Source: Candidatus Gastranaerophilales bacterium (lineage in GTDB: Bacteria > Cyanobacteriota > Vampirovibrionia > Gastranaerophilales > Gastranaerophilaceae). Taken from it: DNA of 56,736 bases. The notes below the pieces were generated by a model, which worked only from the letters and a program-made list of their open reading frames with translations, was not told the DNA's origin and searched no databases. Below are positions 1 through 7,672 of this stretch, piece by piece. Location: contig CALUTO010000014.1 in assembly GCA_944323735.1 (NCBI GenBank), positions 1 to 56,736 on the forward strand. The letters run 5' to 3'. The translations under genes and the position numbers were made by a program. The number at the start of each line of letters is the position of its first letter. Positions within the stretch are counted from its first letter, which is position 1.

Positions 1-612
1 AAAACGCTGGAGCAAATTGCAAAAGCAATAACGGCACAGGGAAATGTAAAAGCAAGTATACAGGACGGAAAATTTACTGTAAAAAGTGAAAACGGAGAAG
101 TGAACATCAAAGCAACCGGAGATTTTGCAAGGATAACCGGGATTGGAAATTACACTGTGCAGAGTGCAACGACTACGAATACAACTGCACAGAATGTTTA
201 TCTTTCACAGGGGGCAGCTGATGCATTAACCGGCGATGAGACAATTTTAAGCGGTACTATTAAAATCGGCAGCGGGGCGGAGATTAACACTACAGGTAAA
301 ACTTTAAATCAGATAATCAACGAAATCAACTTACAGGGTAATGTTACAGCTTCTATCACTGACGGAAAGTTCACGATTGAGAGCGAGACATCGGGTGTTT
401 CCATTCAGGCCACGGGGGATATGGCGAGGGTCACGGGGCTGGCTAATTATTCGGTACAGGCGGGGACGACTACGAACACAGGAGGCTCATTAGCAACAGA
501 ATCAGCAGAGTATGTGAAAAATCAAATTTTGCAGCAAACTTCCTCAACCCTGCTCGCCCAGTCAGAAAACCTTCATTCGTCAATAATAATGTCGCTGATA
601 AGGCAGATGTAA
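1..612 (+). CDS. Flagellin-like repeat protein, C-terminal part (5' truncated by window edge)
   Basis: The reading frame is open from base 1, so the true start lies outside the window; 203 codons are visible. Two copies of a roughly 100-residue unit are seen. Each has a KTLxQI helix, a QGNVxASIxDGKFTxxS strand pair and an ATGDxARxTGxxNY segment, which resembles the flagellin hook IN motif. The last 35 residues (ESAEYVKNQILQQTSSTLLA and on to MSLIRQM) match the extreme C terminus of flagellins, which packs in the filament core. The coiled D1 segment that normally lies between the variable domain and this tail is missing: the repeat runs straight into LATESAEY. The second unit is richer in GC than its surroundings. 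It could be a working minor flagellin, a recombined cassette or a decaying copy. Confidence 0.6.
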   Translation, partial: KTLEQIAKAITAQGNVKASIQDGKFTVKSENGEVNIKATGDFARITGIGNYTVQSATTTNTTAQNVYLSQGAADALTGDETILSGTIKIGSGAEINTTGKTLNQIINEINLQGNVTASITDGKFTIESETSGVSIQATGDMARVTGLANYSVQAGTTTNTGGSLATESAEYVKNQILQQTSSTLLAQSENLHSSIIMSLIRQM

Positions 613-750
613 TCGAGAAGCAGTGTATTGAAAAAGAGTTTAAAAGACTTTTCAGGCTTTGTTTTGTAATGTCTGCATTTTTGAAGATGTTTTGTTTGAT
701 TGTCAGATGTTAAAATCTTTCTCTTTTCGTAATATTTGCGCATGAAATTT

Positions 751-788
751 TTGACAATTAACATTGTCTAAAATATGATATAAAAACT
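751..788 (+). promoter_or_regulatory. Strong sigma70-type promoter for yceD-rpmF, probably giving a leaderless mRNA
   Basis: A perfect -35 box TTGACA (751-756) is followed by 17 bases and a -10 box TATGAT (774-779). A start of transcription about seven bases downstream falls at 785-787, only two to four bases before the ATG at 789. No Shine-Dalgarno sequence fits there. The boxes are read directly; the leaderless message is inference. Confidence 0.75.
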
Positions 789-1286
789 ATGAAAGTTTCC
801 GTTGATGATATCAAAAATTCTCCCAATCAGACATTAAAAACAAGTTTTAACGGGAATATTAAAGATCTGGAAACAGACGGTCCTGTCGTTGCAGAACTTA
901 TTTTTAAATGTCTGGGGCAATGCATAAATGTGAAAGGACAAATTGTTGCAAATGTTAAGCTGACTTGTGACAGATGTCTTAAGGAATTTTATCAAAAATT
1001 TGAGTTGCCGGTTGATGAAACATATATGTCAGGTGCCTTTAATGACGGTGAAAACAAGGAAATTGAATTAAAAGACGGAGACTTTGTTATTGATTTATAT
1101 GATGAAACAGAAATTGATGCAGATGATTTAATTTATCAAACTTTAATATTGAATCTTCCAAATCCGTCTGTTTGTGATATAAATTGTAAAGGAGATGCTG
1201 AAATGGAAAAATATTTAAAAAAAGAAGTTTCAGATCCAAGGCTAGAAATTTTTAAAAATATAAACATAAGAAAAGAAGGAAAATAA
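789..1286 (+). CDS. yceD: YceD/DUF177 family protein
   Basis: 165 residues. The family (YceD, DUF177) is almost always encoded next to rpmF and is linked to 23S rRNA accumulation in bacteria and plants. Its biochemical action is not settled. The conserved zinc-like pair TCDRCL is present near residue 60, followed by a region rich in acidic residues, and a further Cys pair (CDINC) lies near residue 137. It starts two bases after a strong promoter region and ends two bases before rpmF, so the two genes are co-transcribed, which is the normal arrangement. Start at 789 is the only one compatible with the promoter position. Confidence 0.85.
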   Translation: MKVSVDDIKNSPNQTLKTSFNGNIKDLETDGPVVAELIFKCLGQCINVKGQIVANVKLTCDRCLKEFYQKFELPVDETYMSGAFNDGENKEIELKDGDFVIDLYDETEIDADDLIYQTLILNLPNPSVCDINCKGDAEMEKYLKKEVSDPRLEIFKNINIRKEGK

Positions 1287-1288
1287 AA

Positions 1289-1648
1289 ATGGCAGTACCA
1301 AAGAAACGTACAGGTGCATCAGCACAAGGACACAGAAGATCTAACTGGAAGGCTACAGTTCCTGAAACTACTGTATGCAAAAATTGCGGTGAAATTATTT
1401 TGACTCACACTGTTTGCGAGGCATGCGGCCAGTACAAAGGCAAAGTCGTCAGCAGAAAAGCTGAAGGGTTTGTTGAAGAAGCAGAAGCTAAAAAACCGGC
1501 TAAAAAAGCTTCAAAACCCAGAGTCTCTAAAAAAGCAAAAACTGCAGAACCTGTAGTTGAGGCAGCAGAAGTTAAAGAAACAGAAACAGCCGAAAATGCA
1601 CCGGCTGAGACAGAGCAAGAAGTTAAAGAAGAAAAAACTGAAGAATGA
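1289..1648 (+). CDS. rpmF: 50S ribosomal protein L32 with long C-terminal extension
   Basis: Residues 1-58 are a normal L32: MAVPKKRTGAS start, basic helix, and a CxNC...CxxC zinc ribbon (CKNCGEI and CEACGQY). L32 sits near the peptidyl transferase region of the large subunit. The usual length is 55-65 residues, but this protein has 119. The extra 60 residues are low-complexity and rich in Ala, Lys, Glu and Pro, first basic (KKPAKKASK) and then strongly acidic to the end. No frameshift or stop is needed to explain it. The gene follows yceD directly, as in most bacteria. The identity is firm; the role of the tail is unknown. Confidence 0.95.
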   Translation: MAVPKKRTGASAQGHRRSNWKATVPETTVCKNCGEIILTHTVCEACGQYKGKVVSRKAEGFVEEAEAKKPAKKASKPRVSKKAKTAEPVVEAAEVKETETAENAPAETEQEVKEEKTEE

Positions 1649-1657
1649 TTATGTTTG

Positions 1658-1697
1658 AACTGAAAGCTTTGTTATAATGATTACAGAGCTTTCAGTT
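1658..1697 (+). promoter_or_regulatory. 15-bp inverted repeat between rpmF and plsX with a -10 box in its loop
   Basis: Arms 1658-1672 and 1683-1697 pair over 15 positions with one G-U, leaving a 10-base loop. The following bases (TAATAAAAAA) are a poor U tract, so it is a weak intrinsic terminator at best. The loop holds TATAAT (1673-1678) preceded by TG plus one base, an extended -10 promoter. A start near 1685 would give plsX a leader of about 57 bases. The structure is seen; its use as a combined terminator and internal promoter is inference. Confidence 0.5.
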
Positions 1698-1741
1698 TAA
1701 TAAAAAATTGAGTATAGCTGTAAGGGGAAAGAGAATATAGT

Positions 1742-2794
1742 ATGACGAGGATCGCAATCGATGCAATGGGCGGAGATCATGCACCGCACGAGATTGTAGC
1801 AGGGGCACTGTGGGCTGCTTCGGAATATAATGTTCCGATTGAACTTGTTGGCAAACAGGATCAAATTGAACGTGAAATAGAAAAAATTAAACGCTTCGGC
1901 ATAAAATGTACAAGCCCTAACGTTCCTTATTCAAGAATCAGAGTTGATGTTGATAAGCTCGATATAAAAATTACCCATGCCGCTGAAGTTATTGAAATGG
2001 GTGAAGCTCCGGGGCAAGCTATACGAAAAAAGAAAAAATCATCTATTGTTCTTGCGGTTGATGCGGTTGCAACCGGAAGCTCGCAGGCAGTTGTTGCTGC
2101 AGGTTCTACCGGTGCTGCAATGGCTGCGAGTTTGTTCGGGCTTGGCAGGCTTCCCGGTATTGAACGACCGGCAATTGCGACGACTTTGCCGACTATGAAA
2201 AAGCCCGTTATTCTCATTGATGCCGGAGCAAACAGCAATTGTACACCTCAGATGCTTTTACAGTTTGCAATTATGGGTGCTTCTTTTGTAAGAGGGATAT
2301 GGGAAAATGAAAACCCGAGAATAGGTATCCTGAATATCGGTGAAGAAGCCGGTAAAGGTAATGAACTTGCACAATCCGCTTATAAGCTTTTCGAAGAAAA
2401 TCAGGACAAAATCAATTTCATTGGGAATATTGAGGGAAAAGAATTATTTCTTGGCAACTGCGATGTTGTCGTTTGTGACGGATTTGTCGGAAATGTTGCT
2501 TTAAAAAGCATAGAAGGTTCTTCTTCTATGTTGTTCCAGATGATTAAACAGGAATTTAAAAAAGATTTCTTTTCAATGGTTATCGGTTTGCTTGCGAAAC
2601 CTGCCATGAAAAGAATATTTAAAAGAATTAACTACGAAGAATTCGGCGGAGCTTTGCTGCTTGGTGTAAAAGGGATTACTGTAATTTCCCATGGTGCAAG
2701 TAAAGCTTATGCAATAAAAAATGCAGTAAGGGTTGCAAAAGAAGCTGTCGAAACTGAAGTTAACAAAAAAATATCAGAGTTTTACGAGGGATAG
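1742..2794 (+). CDS. plsX: Phosphate acyltransferase PlsX
   Basis: 350 residues, the usual length. PlsX makes acyl-phosphate from acyl-ACP and phosphate, the first step of phosphatidic acid synthesis in bacteria that use PlsX/PlsY. The N-terminal signature AIDAMGGDHAP is at residues 5-15, and the family segments VAAGSTGAAMA, LIDAGANSNC and CDGFVGNVALK follow in order. It is a peripheral membrane enzyme. The gene is followed after five bases by fabH, the classic plsX-fabH-fabD-fabG order. An AAGGGG sequence lies 15 bases before the ATG, a little far for a ribosome site. No plsY is in the window. Confidence 0.97.
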   Translation: MTRIAIDAMGGDHAPHEIVAGALWAASEYNVPIELVGKQDQIEREIEKIKRFGIKCTSPNVPYSRIRVDVDKLDIKITHAAEVIEMGEAPGQAIRKKKKSSIVLAVDAVATGSSQAVVAAGSTGAAMAASLFGLGRLPGIERPAIATTLPTMKKPVILIDAGANSNCTPQMLLQFAIMGASFVRGIWENENPRIGILNIGEEAGKGNELAQSAYKLFEENQDKINFIGNIEGKELFLGNCDVVVCDGFVGNVALKSIEGSSSMLFQMIKQEFKKDFFSMVIGLLAKPAMKRIFKRINYEEFGGALLLGVKGITVISHGASKAYAIKNAVRVAKEAVETEVNKKISEFYEG

Positions 2795-2799
2795 GTTCT

Positions 2800-3807
2800 A
2801 TGTCATTAAATTTAATTCCGGTAATGATTGCAGGCGTGGGTTACGGTGTACCAGACACTGTTATTACAAACGATGATCTGACGAAACTTGTTGATACAAG
2901 CGATGAATGGATTACAACAAGAACGGGTATTAAAGAACGCCGTGTTGTCTCAGGGGAAGAAAATGCAGTTACTCTGGGTATTAAAGCGGCTCAAAACGCG
3001 TTAGAAAAAGCAAAAATGGAAGCTAAAGATATAGATTTGATTATTGCCGCCGCATCTGTACCTGCTCATCCGTATCCCTCAACAGCATGCGAAATTCAGG
3101 CTGCTATCGGAGCTGACAAAGCTGCAGCATTTGATATAACAGCTGCCTGCACCGGAATGATATACGCAATGAATATTGCAAAATCATTTATTTCCTCGGG
3201 TATTTATAAGAATATATTGCTCGTTGCAACTGATGCAAACTCTAAATTTATTGACTGGTATGACAGAACCAGCTGTGTTTTATTCGGTGACGGTGCCGGA
3301 GCTCTGGTTATGAAAGAGTCAGTGGATGGTGTTGACGATATCATTGCAATGGACATGCACTCGAACGGAAAAGACGGTGATTTTATCAAAATGCCTATGA
3401 ACGGCGAAAACTGTCCGTTAGTTGAACCGTGTGCACCTCAGAAGCAGAAAATAGTTATGCAGGGCAGAGAGGTTTATAAATTTGTTGTTACAACAATGCC
3501 CGAATCTATAAGCAATTGTCTTGAAAAAGCAGGATTGGCACCGGACGATGTTGATTATTTGATTCCGCATCAGGCAAATTACAGAATTATTGAAGCAATG
3601 GCTTCAAGACTTAATTACAGTGATGACAAAATTATTGTAAACCTTCAAAAATACGGCAACACATCTGCCGCTTCAATTCCTATTGCAATGGCTGAAGGCA
3701 TAGAAGAAGGGAAAATTAAACTTCCTTGCAAAGCTATATTAAGCGGATTTGGAGCAGGGCTTACATGGGGTACAGTGATTGTACGGCTTAGAGAAGGTAT
3801 TGCATAG
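2800..3807 (+). CDS. fabH: Beta-ketoacyl-ACP synthase III
   Basis: 335 residues. FabH condenses acetyl-CoA (or a branched acyl-CoA) with malonyl-ACP to begin type II fatty acid synthesis. The catalytic triad is visible: Cys117 in ITAACTGM, His257 in IPHQAN and Asn287 in KYGNTSAAS. The N-terminal WITTRTGIKERR motif that lines the CoA site is intact. It lies five bases after plsX and 26 bases before fabD. The primer it prefers cannot be told from sequence alone. Confidence 0.97.
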   Translation: MSLNLIPVMIAGVGYGVPDTVITNDDLTKLVDTSDEWITTRTGIKERRVVSGEENAVTLGIKAAQNALEKAKMEAKDIDLIIAAASVPAHPYPSTACEIQAAIGADKAAAFDITAACTGMIYAMNIAKSFISSGIYKNILLVATDANSKFIDWYDRTSCVLFGDGAGALVMKESVDGVDDIIAMDMHSNGKDGDFIKMPMNGENCPLVEPCAPQKQKIVMQGREVYKFVVTTMPESISNCLEKAGLAPDDVDYLIPHQANYRIIEAMASRLNYSDDKIIVNLQKYGNTSAASIPIAMAEGIEEGKIKLPCKAILSGFGAGLTWGTVIVRLREGIA

Positions 3808-3833
3808 ATATTTATTAAACAGGAGTAAATTTA

Positions 3834-4781
3834 ATGGGTAAAATTGCGTTTGTATTTCCGGGACAAGGCTCACAGTCAGTGGGTATGGGACTTGATTTAT
3901 ATAATAATTCACAAAAGGCTAAAGAGATTTTTAATCTGGCAGATACCCTGCTTGGAAAAAAGATTTCAAAAATTTGTTTTGAAGGACCGGAAGAGGATTT
4001 GAAACAAACAATTAATACCCAGCCTGCAATTCTTGTCACTTCGCTTGCCGCTCTTGCCGCATTCAGAGAAAAGAGTAACATAAATCCTGATTTTGTTGCA
4101 GGTCATTCGCTTGGAGAATACGGAGCATTGTATGCTGCAGGTGCTATAGATTTTGATACGGCAATGCTTTTGATACAAAAAAGAGCAGAGCTTATGAATG
4201 ATGCAGCCTTAAAAACTAAGGGCGCAATGACTGCGGTTATTGGTATGGATAAAGAAAAAATAGAAGAAATTCTTTCAAAAATTGATGGAATTGTTTCTGT
4301 TGCAAACTACAATTCACCTGCACAGATTGTTATAACCGGTGAAGAAAGTGCTGTTAATACAGCAAATGAACTTTTAAAATCAGCAGGCGCAAAAAGAGTT
4401 ATTCCTCTTCCTGTTTCCGGCGGTTTTCATTCAATGCTTATGAAAGAGGCAGGACTTGCATTCGGAGAATACACAAAGAATTTTTCTGTTTCTGATGCTA
4501 AAGTTCCTGTAGTATCTAATACGGATGCTCTAATAACTGCTGATGCCGGCGCATTACGTTCTAAGATGCCGCTTCAAATTTATTCATCCGTTTACTGGAC
4601 ACAATCTGTTCAGGAAATGATGAAAAACGGAGTGGATACAATTATAGAGATGGGCCCGGGGAAGGTGCTTGCCGGACTTTGCAAAAAGATTGACACTTCG
4701 TTGAAAGTGTTTAATATTTATGACATGGCTTCTTTAAATCAGGTTGTATCAGAACTGAATTCGGAGACTGTATGCCCGTAA
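3834..4781 (+). CDS. fabD: Malonyl-CoA:ACP transacylase
   Basis: 315 residues. FabD moves the malonyl group from CoA to ACP. GQGSQ is at residues 10-14, the nucleophile Ser92 lies in GHSLGEYG, and the partner His199 is in GGFHS. An AGGAG ribosome site lies about eight bases before the ATG. The 3' end overlaps the next small gene by ten bases, which points to translational coupling. The C-terminal tail after LAGLCKKID is normal in length. Confidence 0.97.
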   Translation: MGKIAFVFPGQGSQSVGMGLDLYNNSQKAKEIFNLADTLLGKKISKICFEGPEEDLKQTINTQPAILVTSLAALAAFREKSNINPDFVAGHSLGEYGALYAAGAIDFDTAMLLIQKRAELMNDAALKTKGAMTAVIGMDKEKIEEILSKIDGIVSVANYNSPAQIVITGEESAVNTANELLKSAGAKRVIPLPVSGGFHSMLMKEAGLAFGEYTKNFSVSDAKVPVVSNTDALITADAGALRSKMPLQIYSSVYWTQSVQEMMKNGVDTIIEMGPGKVLAGLCKKIDTSLKVFNIYDMASLNQVVSELNSETVCP

Positions 4782-5044
4782 AACCCTTTGGTACGTTATT
4801 AAACAGTAAAACATTTAAAACGGTAAAACGGGATGTTAATTCTCCAAAATTTTACAGAGAGCATCCTGATCTTGCACCACGTAATGTTTATCTTCGTGAA
4901 GGACGGGTAATAACTAAAAAAGAGGTTGACAGGGCAATGAGGCAAATTAAGAGATTTGCAGCAATAGAAGATTTTTTTGACAGGGTTTCACTAAAATTAC
5001 AACAGTTTAAACAATTATTTAGGAAAAAAAAGATTAGAAATTAA
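4772..5044 (+). CDS. Small basic protein of unknown function inside the fab operon
   Basis: 90 residues, not recognised. The protein is very basic, especially at the C terminus (FRKKKIRN), has no signal peptide or membrane segment, and has a likely helical core (KEVDRAMRQIKRFAAIEDF). The start overlaps fabD by ten bases and a GGAG sits just upstream; the stop lies 11 bases before fabG. This tight packing supports a real gene. It could be a nucleic-acid-binding or ribosome-associated protein, but nothing in the sequence proves it. Confidence 0.6.
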   Translation: MPVKPFGTLLNSKTFKTVKRDVNSPKFYREHPDLAPRNVYLREGRVITKKEVDRAMRQIKRFAAIEDFFDRVSLKLQQFKQLFRKKKIRN

Positions 5045-5055
5045 GGAGAAAGATT

Positions 5056-5784
5056 ATGGCAGAAAAAAAAGTTGCATTGATTACGGGTGCATCACAGGGG
5101 ATAGGGAAAGTTACCGCATTGAAACTGGCAAGCTGCGGTTATGATATTGCAATTAACTATATCGGACGTGAAGACGATGCAAAAGAAGTAAAAAAAGAAT
5201 GTGAAGCTCACGGAGTGGAAGCTGAAATATTTGAATTTGATGTAACAAATATTGAAGCAGTAAACGCAGGTGTAGACGCAATTGTTAAGAGATTCGGCAG
5301 AATAGATGTTCTTGTGAACAATGCCGGTATTACAAAAGACGGGCTCTTCCTTCGTATGACACCGGATCAGTGGAATGCTGTTATTAACATTAACTTAACG
5401 GGTGCTTATAATGTCACTCATCCTGTTGTAAAAATCATGATGAAACAAAGAATCGGTTCAATCATTAACATGTCAAGTATAGTAGGTGTAATGGGAAATG
5501 CCGGACAGGCTAACTATTCTGCTTCAAAAGCAGGCTTAATCGGCTTTACAAAATCACTGGCAAAGGAACTCGGTTCAAGAAATATCAGAGTAAATGCAGT
5601 AGCACCCGGATTTATTAAAACAGCTATGACTGCAGGTCTTGATAACAATGAGATTTATCAGCACATTCCGTTAAGAAGAATGGGTGAAGCTGAGGATATT
5701 GCAACTGTTATTAAATTTCTTGCTGAAGATGCAACATATGTTACCGGTCAGGTAATAGGCGTTGACGGCGGACTTGTAGTTTAG
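5056..5784 (+). CDS. fabG: 3-oxoacyl-ACP reductase
   Basis: 242 residues. FabG reduces beta-ketoacyl-ACP with NADPH in the elongation cycle. The SDR features are complete: the GASQGIGK dinucleotide loop at 11-18, NNAG at 88-91, Ser140 or 141, and Tyr154 with Lys158 in NYSASK. The C-terminal VIGVDGGLVV ending is typical of FabG. A clear AAGGAG lies before the ATG. The operon context separates it from the more divergent SDR gene at 15422. Confidence 0.96.
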   Translation: MAEKKVALITGASQGIGKVTALKLASCGYDIAINYIGREDDAKEVKKECEAHGVEAEIFEFDVTNIEAVNAGVDAIVKRFGRIDVLVNNAGITKDGLFLRMTPDQWNAVININLTGAYNVTHPVVKIMMKQRIGSIINMSSIVGVMGNAGQANYSASKAGLIGFTKSLAKELGSRNIRVNAVAPGFIKTAMTAGLDNNEIYQHIPLRRMGEAEDIATVIKFLAEDATYVTGQVIGVDGGLVV

Positions 5785-5810
5785 TAAAAAGTCGTTTCAA
5801 TGTGTAAATA

Positions 5811-5852
5811 TTGACTTTACAAAATTGCATATTTATATTGAAATAGTATAAT
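5811..5852 (+). promoter_or_regulatory. Promoter region for acpP, two overlapping candidates
   Basis: TTGACT (5811-5816), 17 bases, TATATT (5834-5839) forms one good promoter. A second, TTGCAT (5825-5830) with 16 bases to TATAAT (5847-5852), overlaps it. Either gives acpP its own short leader with a GAGG ribosome site. An added internal promoter makes sense because acyl carrier protein is needed in far greater amounts than the enzymes around it. Confidence 0.65.
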
Positions 5853-5897
5853 AAATAGTGAAAATGAGTAGTTAATTTAAAATGAGGTAGAAAAAAC

Positions 5898-6131
5898 ATG
5901 AGTACAGTTCTTGAGAGAGTTAAAAAAGTTGTTGTTGAACAATTGAGTGTTGATGAAGCATTAGTTACTCCCGAAGCTAGCTTTACAGGAGATCTCGGTG
6001 CTGATTCGCTTGATACAGTTGAATTAGTTATGGCTTTTGAAGATGAATTCGGATGCGAAATTCCTGATGAAGAAGCTGAAAAAATCGCAACTGTTCAAGA
6101 TGCTGTAAACTACATAGAAGCTCATTCATAA
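5898..6131 (+). CDS. acpP: Acyl carrier protein
   Basis: 77 residues, the standard ACP length, and strongly acidic. Ser37 in GADSLDTVE is the site for the 4'-phosphopantetheine arm added by AcpS. The helix II sequence after it ([11 protein letters not shown]) and [10 protein letters not shown] are classic. It carries the growing acyl chain for FabH, FabD, FabG and FabF, all encoded nearby, and donates acyl groups to PlsX. It has its own promoter region upstream. Confidence 0.98.
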   Translation: MSTVLERVKKVVVEQLSVDEALVTPEASFTGDLGADSLDTVELVMAFEDEFGCEIPDEEAEKIATVQDAVNYIEAHS

Positions 6132-6154
6132 TTGTAGTTAACGTAAATGAATAT

Positions 6155-6252
6155 ATTTGCGGGGGGTTGGTCAGGTTTTGTTCTTTTATGAACGATTATT
6201 GTACAAATGTATAATTTGTTTGCCTGTTGCTCCTCGCAAATTTTTACCAACC
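6155..6252 (+). ncRNA. Structured RNA element in the acpP-fabF intergenic region (fabF leader)
   Basis: An 11-bp stem (6155-6165 with 6231-6241, two G-U pairs) encloses a CAGG/CCTG stem (6172-6175 with 6223-6226) and two hairpins (6180-6183/6190-6193 and 6203-6208/6214-6219). GGTTGGT (6165-6171) in the internal loop is complementary to ACCAACC (6246-6252) beyond the main stem, a pseudoknot arrangement. The main stem is followed by five T's. The fabF ribosome site AAGG lies only about 12 bases downstream. Complementarity is read directly; function as a cis-regulator of fabF, or as a processed small RNA, is inference. I do not match it to a known family. Confidence 0.5.
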
Positions 6253-6279
6253 GGAATAGAATAAAGGTATAAGTTAAAA

Positions 6280-7536
6280 ATGAACAAAAGAAGAGTAGTT
6301 GTCACCGGAATGGGTATCGTTTCTCCTTTCGGCGTTGGACTGGAAAAATTTTGGAATAGTTTATTGGAAGGGAAAAGCGGTATTTCGACAATTGAACGTA
6401 TTCCTCTTGAAGGACATACTGTTCATATTGCCGGAGAAGTAAAGGACTTTAATCCTGAAGAATATATTGATCCAAAAGAAGCAAGAAGAATGGACAGATA
6501 TAATCAGTTTGCAATGGTTGCAGCTGATGAGGCGATAAAAGATTCCGGAATAATAGCCGGTCAAAATGTTGATCCTTACAGATACGGCGTTATTGTAGGT
6601 TCAGCTGCAGGCGGTTTTGATACTTTTGAAAAACAGCATGACATTATTACGGCTAAAGGCCCAACGAAATGTTCTCCTTTTACTGTTCCTATGATTATTG
6701 CAGATATGGGTGCCGGCAGAATTTCTATTAAGCATGGAGCAAAAGGAGTTAACAAAGCAGTTGTTACTGCTTGTGCTACTTCTGCGCATTCAGTCGGCGA
6801 TGCTTTTCGTTCTATACAGTGGGATGATGCCGATGTTATTGTGGCAGGCGGTGCAGAGGCTGTTATCACAAAACTCGGTATTGGTGCATTTACCAGTGCA
6901 CGTACTCTTTCAAAACACAATGACGAGCCGCAAAAAGCTTCAAGACCATACGACAAAGACCGTGATGGTTTTATTATGTCAGAAGGAGCAGCTGTTTTAA
7001 TTCTTGAAGAATTGGAACATGCTAAAAAACGCGGTGCAAAAATTTATGCGGAAATTGTCGGTTATGGTCAAACTGCTGATGCGTATGATATTGTTGCGCC
7101 TGCTGCAGATGGTGCCGGTGCTGCAAAAGCGATGGAGCTTGCTGTACAAGATGCAGGTATAAAACCGGAACAAGTTGACTATGTAAATGCTCATGGTACA
7201 AGTACAGGTCTTGGTGATATAGCTGAATCACAGGCAATTGCAAGAGTGTTCGGCGATTTGGATAAAAATCCGCATCTCAAAGTAAGTTCAACAAAATCTA
7301 TGCATGGGCATATGCTTGGTGCTACAGGTGCTGCTGAATCTATTGTTTGCATAGAGGTTATTAATAACGGAATTATTCCGCCCACAATAAATCTTGATAA
7401 TCAGGATGAAGCTGTTGCAAACCTGAACTATGTTCCGCATAAAGCACAGAAAGCCGAAGTCAAATATGCTTTAACAAATTCATTCGGTTTTGGCGGACAT
7501 AACGCTTCTATTCTGTTCAAAAAATATGAAGCTTAG
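6280..7536 (+). CDS. fabF: Beta-ketoacyl-ACP synthase II
   Basis: 418 residues. FabF elongates acyl-ACP with malonyl-ACP. The Cys-His-His triad is present: Cys165 in TACATSAHS, His305 in NAHGTSTGLGD and His344 in SMHGHMLGATG. The C terminus NSFGFGGHNAS is typical. It closes the fatty acid block and is followed by a strong terminator. No fabZ, fabI/K or acc genes lie in the window, so the dehydratase, enoyl reductase and acetyl-CoA carboxylase must be elsewhere. A structured leader precedes it. Confidence 0.97.
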   Translation: MNKRRVVVTGMGIVSPFGVGLEKFWNSLLEGKSGISTIERIPLEGHTVHIAGEVKDFNPEEYIDPKEARRMDRYNQFAMVAADEAIKDSGIIAGQNVDPYRYGVIVGSAAGGFDTFEKQHDIITAKGPTKCSPFTVPMIIADMGAGRISIKHGAKGVNKAVVTACATSAHSVGDAFRSIQWDDADVIVAGGAEAVITKLGIGAFTSARTLSKHNDEPQKASRPYDKDRDGFIMSEGAAVLILEELEHAKKRGAKIYAEIVGYGQTADAYDIVAPAADGAGAAKAMELAVQDAGIKPEQVDYVNAHGTSTGLGDIAESQAIARVFGDLDKNPHLKVSSTKSMHGHMLGATGAAESIVCIEVINNGIIPPTINLDNQDEAVANLNYVPHKAQKAEVKYALTNSFGFGGHNASILFKKYEA

Positions 7537-7555
7537 AAAAAATATTATTTAATAT

Positions 7556-7584
7556 AAAAAAGAGAGCACTGTGCTCTCTTTTTT
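7556..7584. terminator. Bidirectional terminator after fabF
   Basis: A perfect palindrome (AGAGAGCAC, one base, GTGCTCTCT at 7561-7579) is flanked by an A run on the left and a T run on the right. It can stop fabF transcripts on the plus strand and read-through from nrdJ on the minus strand. Confidence 0.9.
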
Positions 7585-7611
7585 ATTGCTCCGTTTTATA
7601 CTTTACATAAA

Positions 7612-7645
7612 AATAACCCCTGATAAAACAATATCAAGGGTTATT
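7612..7645 (-). terminator. nrdJ terminator
   Basis: Arms 7612-7624 and 7633-7645 pair over 13 positions with one mismatch and an 8-base loop. On the minus strand the stem is followed by TTTTTATG. It lies just beyond the nrdJ stop codon. Confidence 0.75.
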
Positions 7646-7672
7646 CTCATTCGTATTACTTTTTTCGTATTA

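Noticed and set aside
573-764. Minus-strand open frame over the end of the flagellin-like gene.
   Set aside because: It overlaps coding sequence and the yceD promoter and has the composition of a shadow frame.
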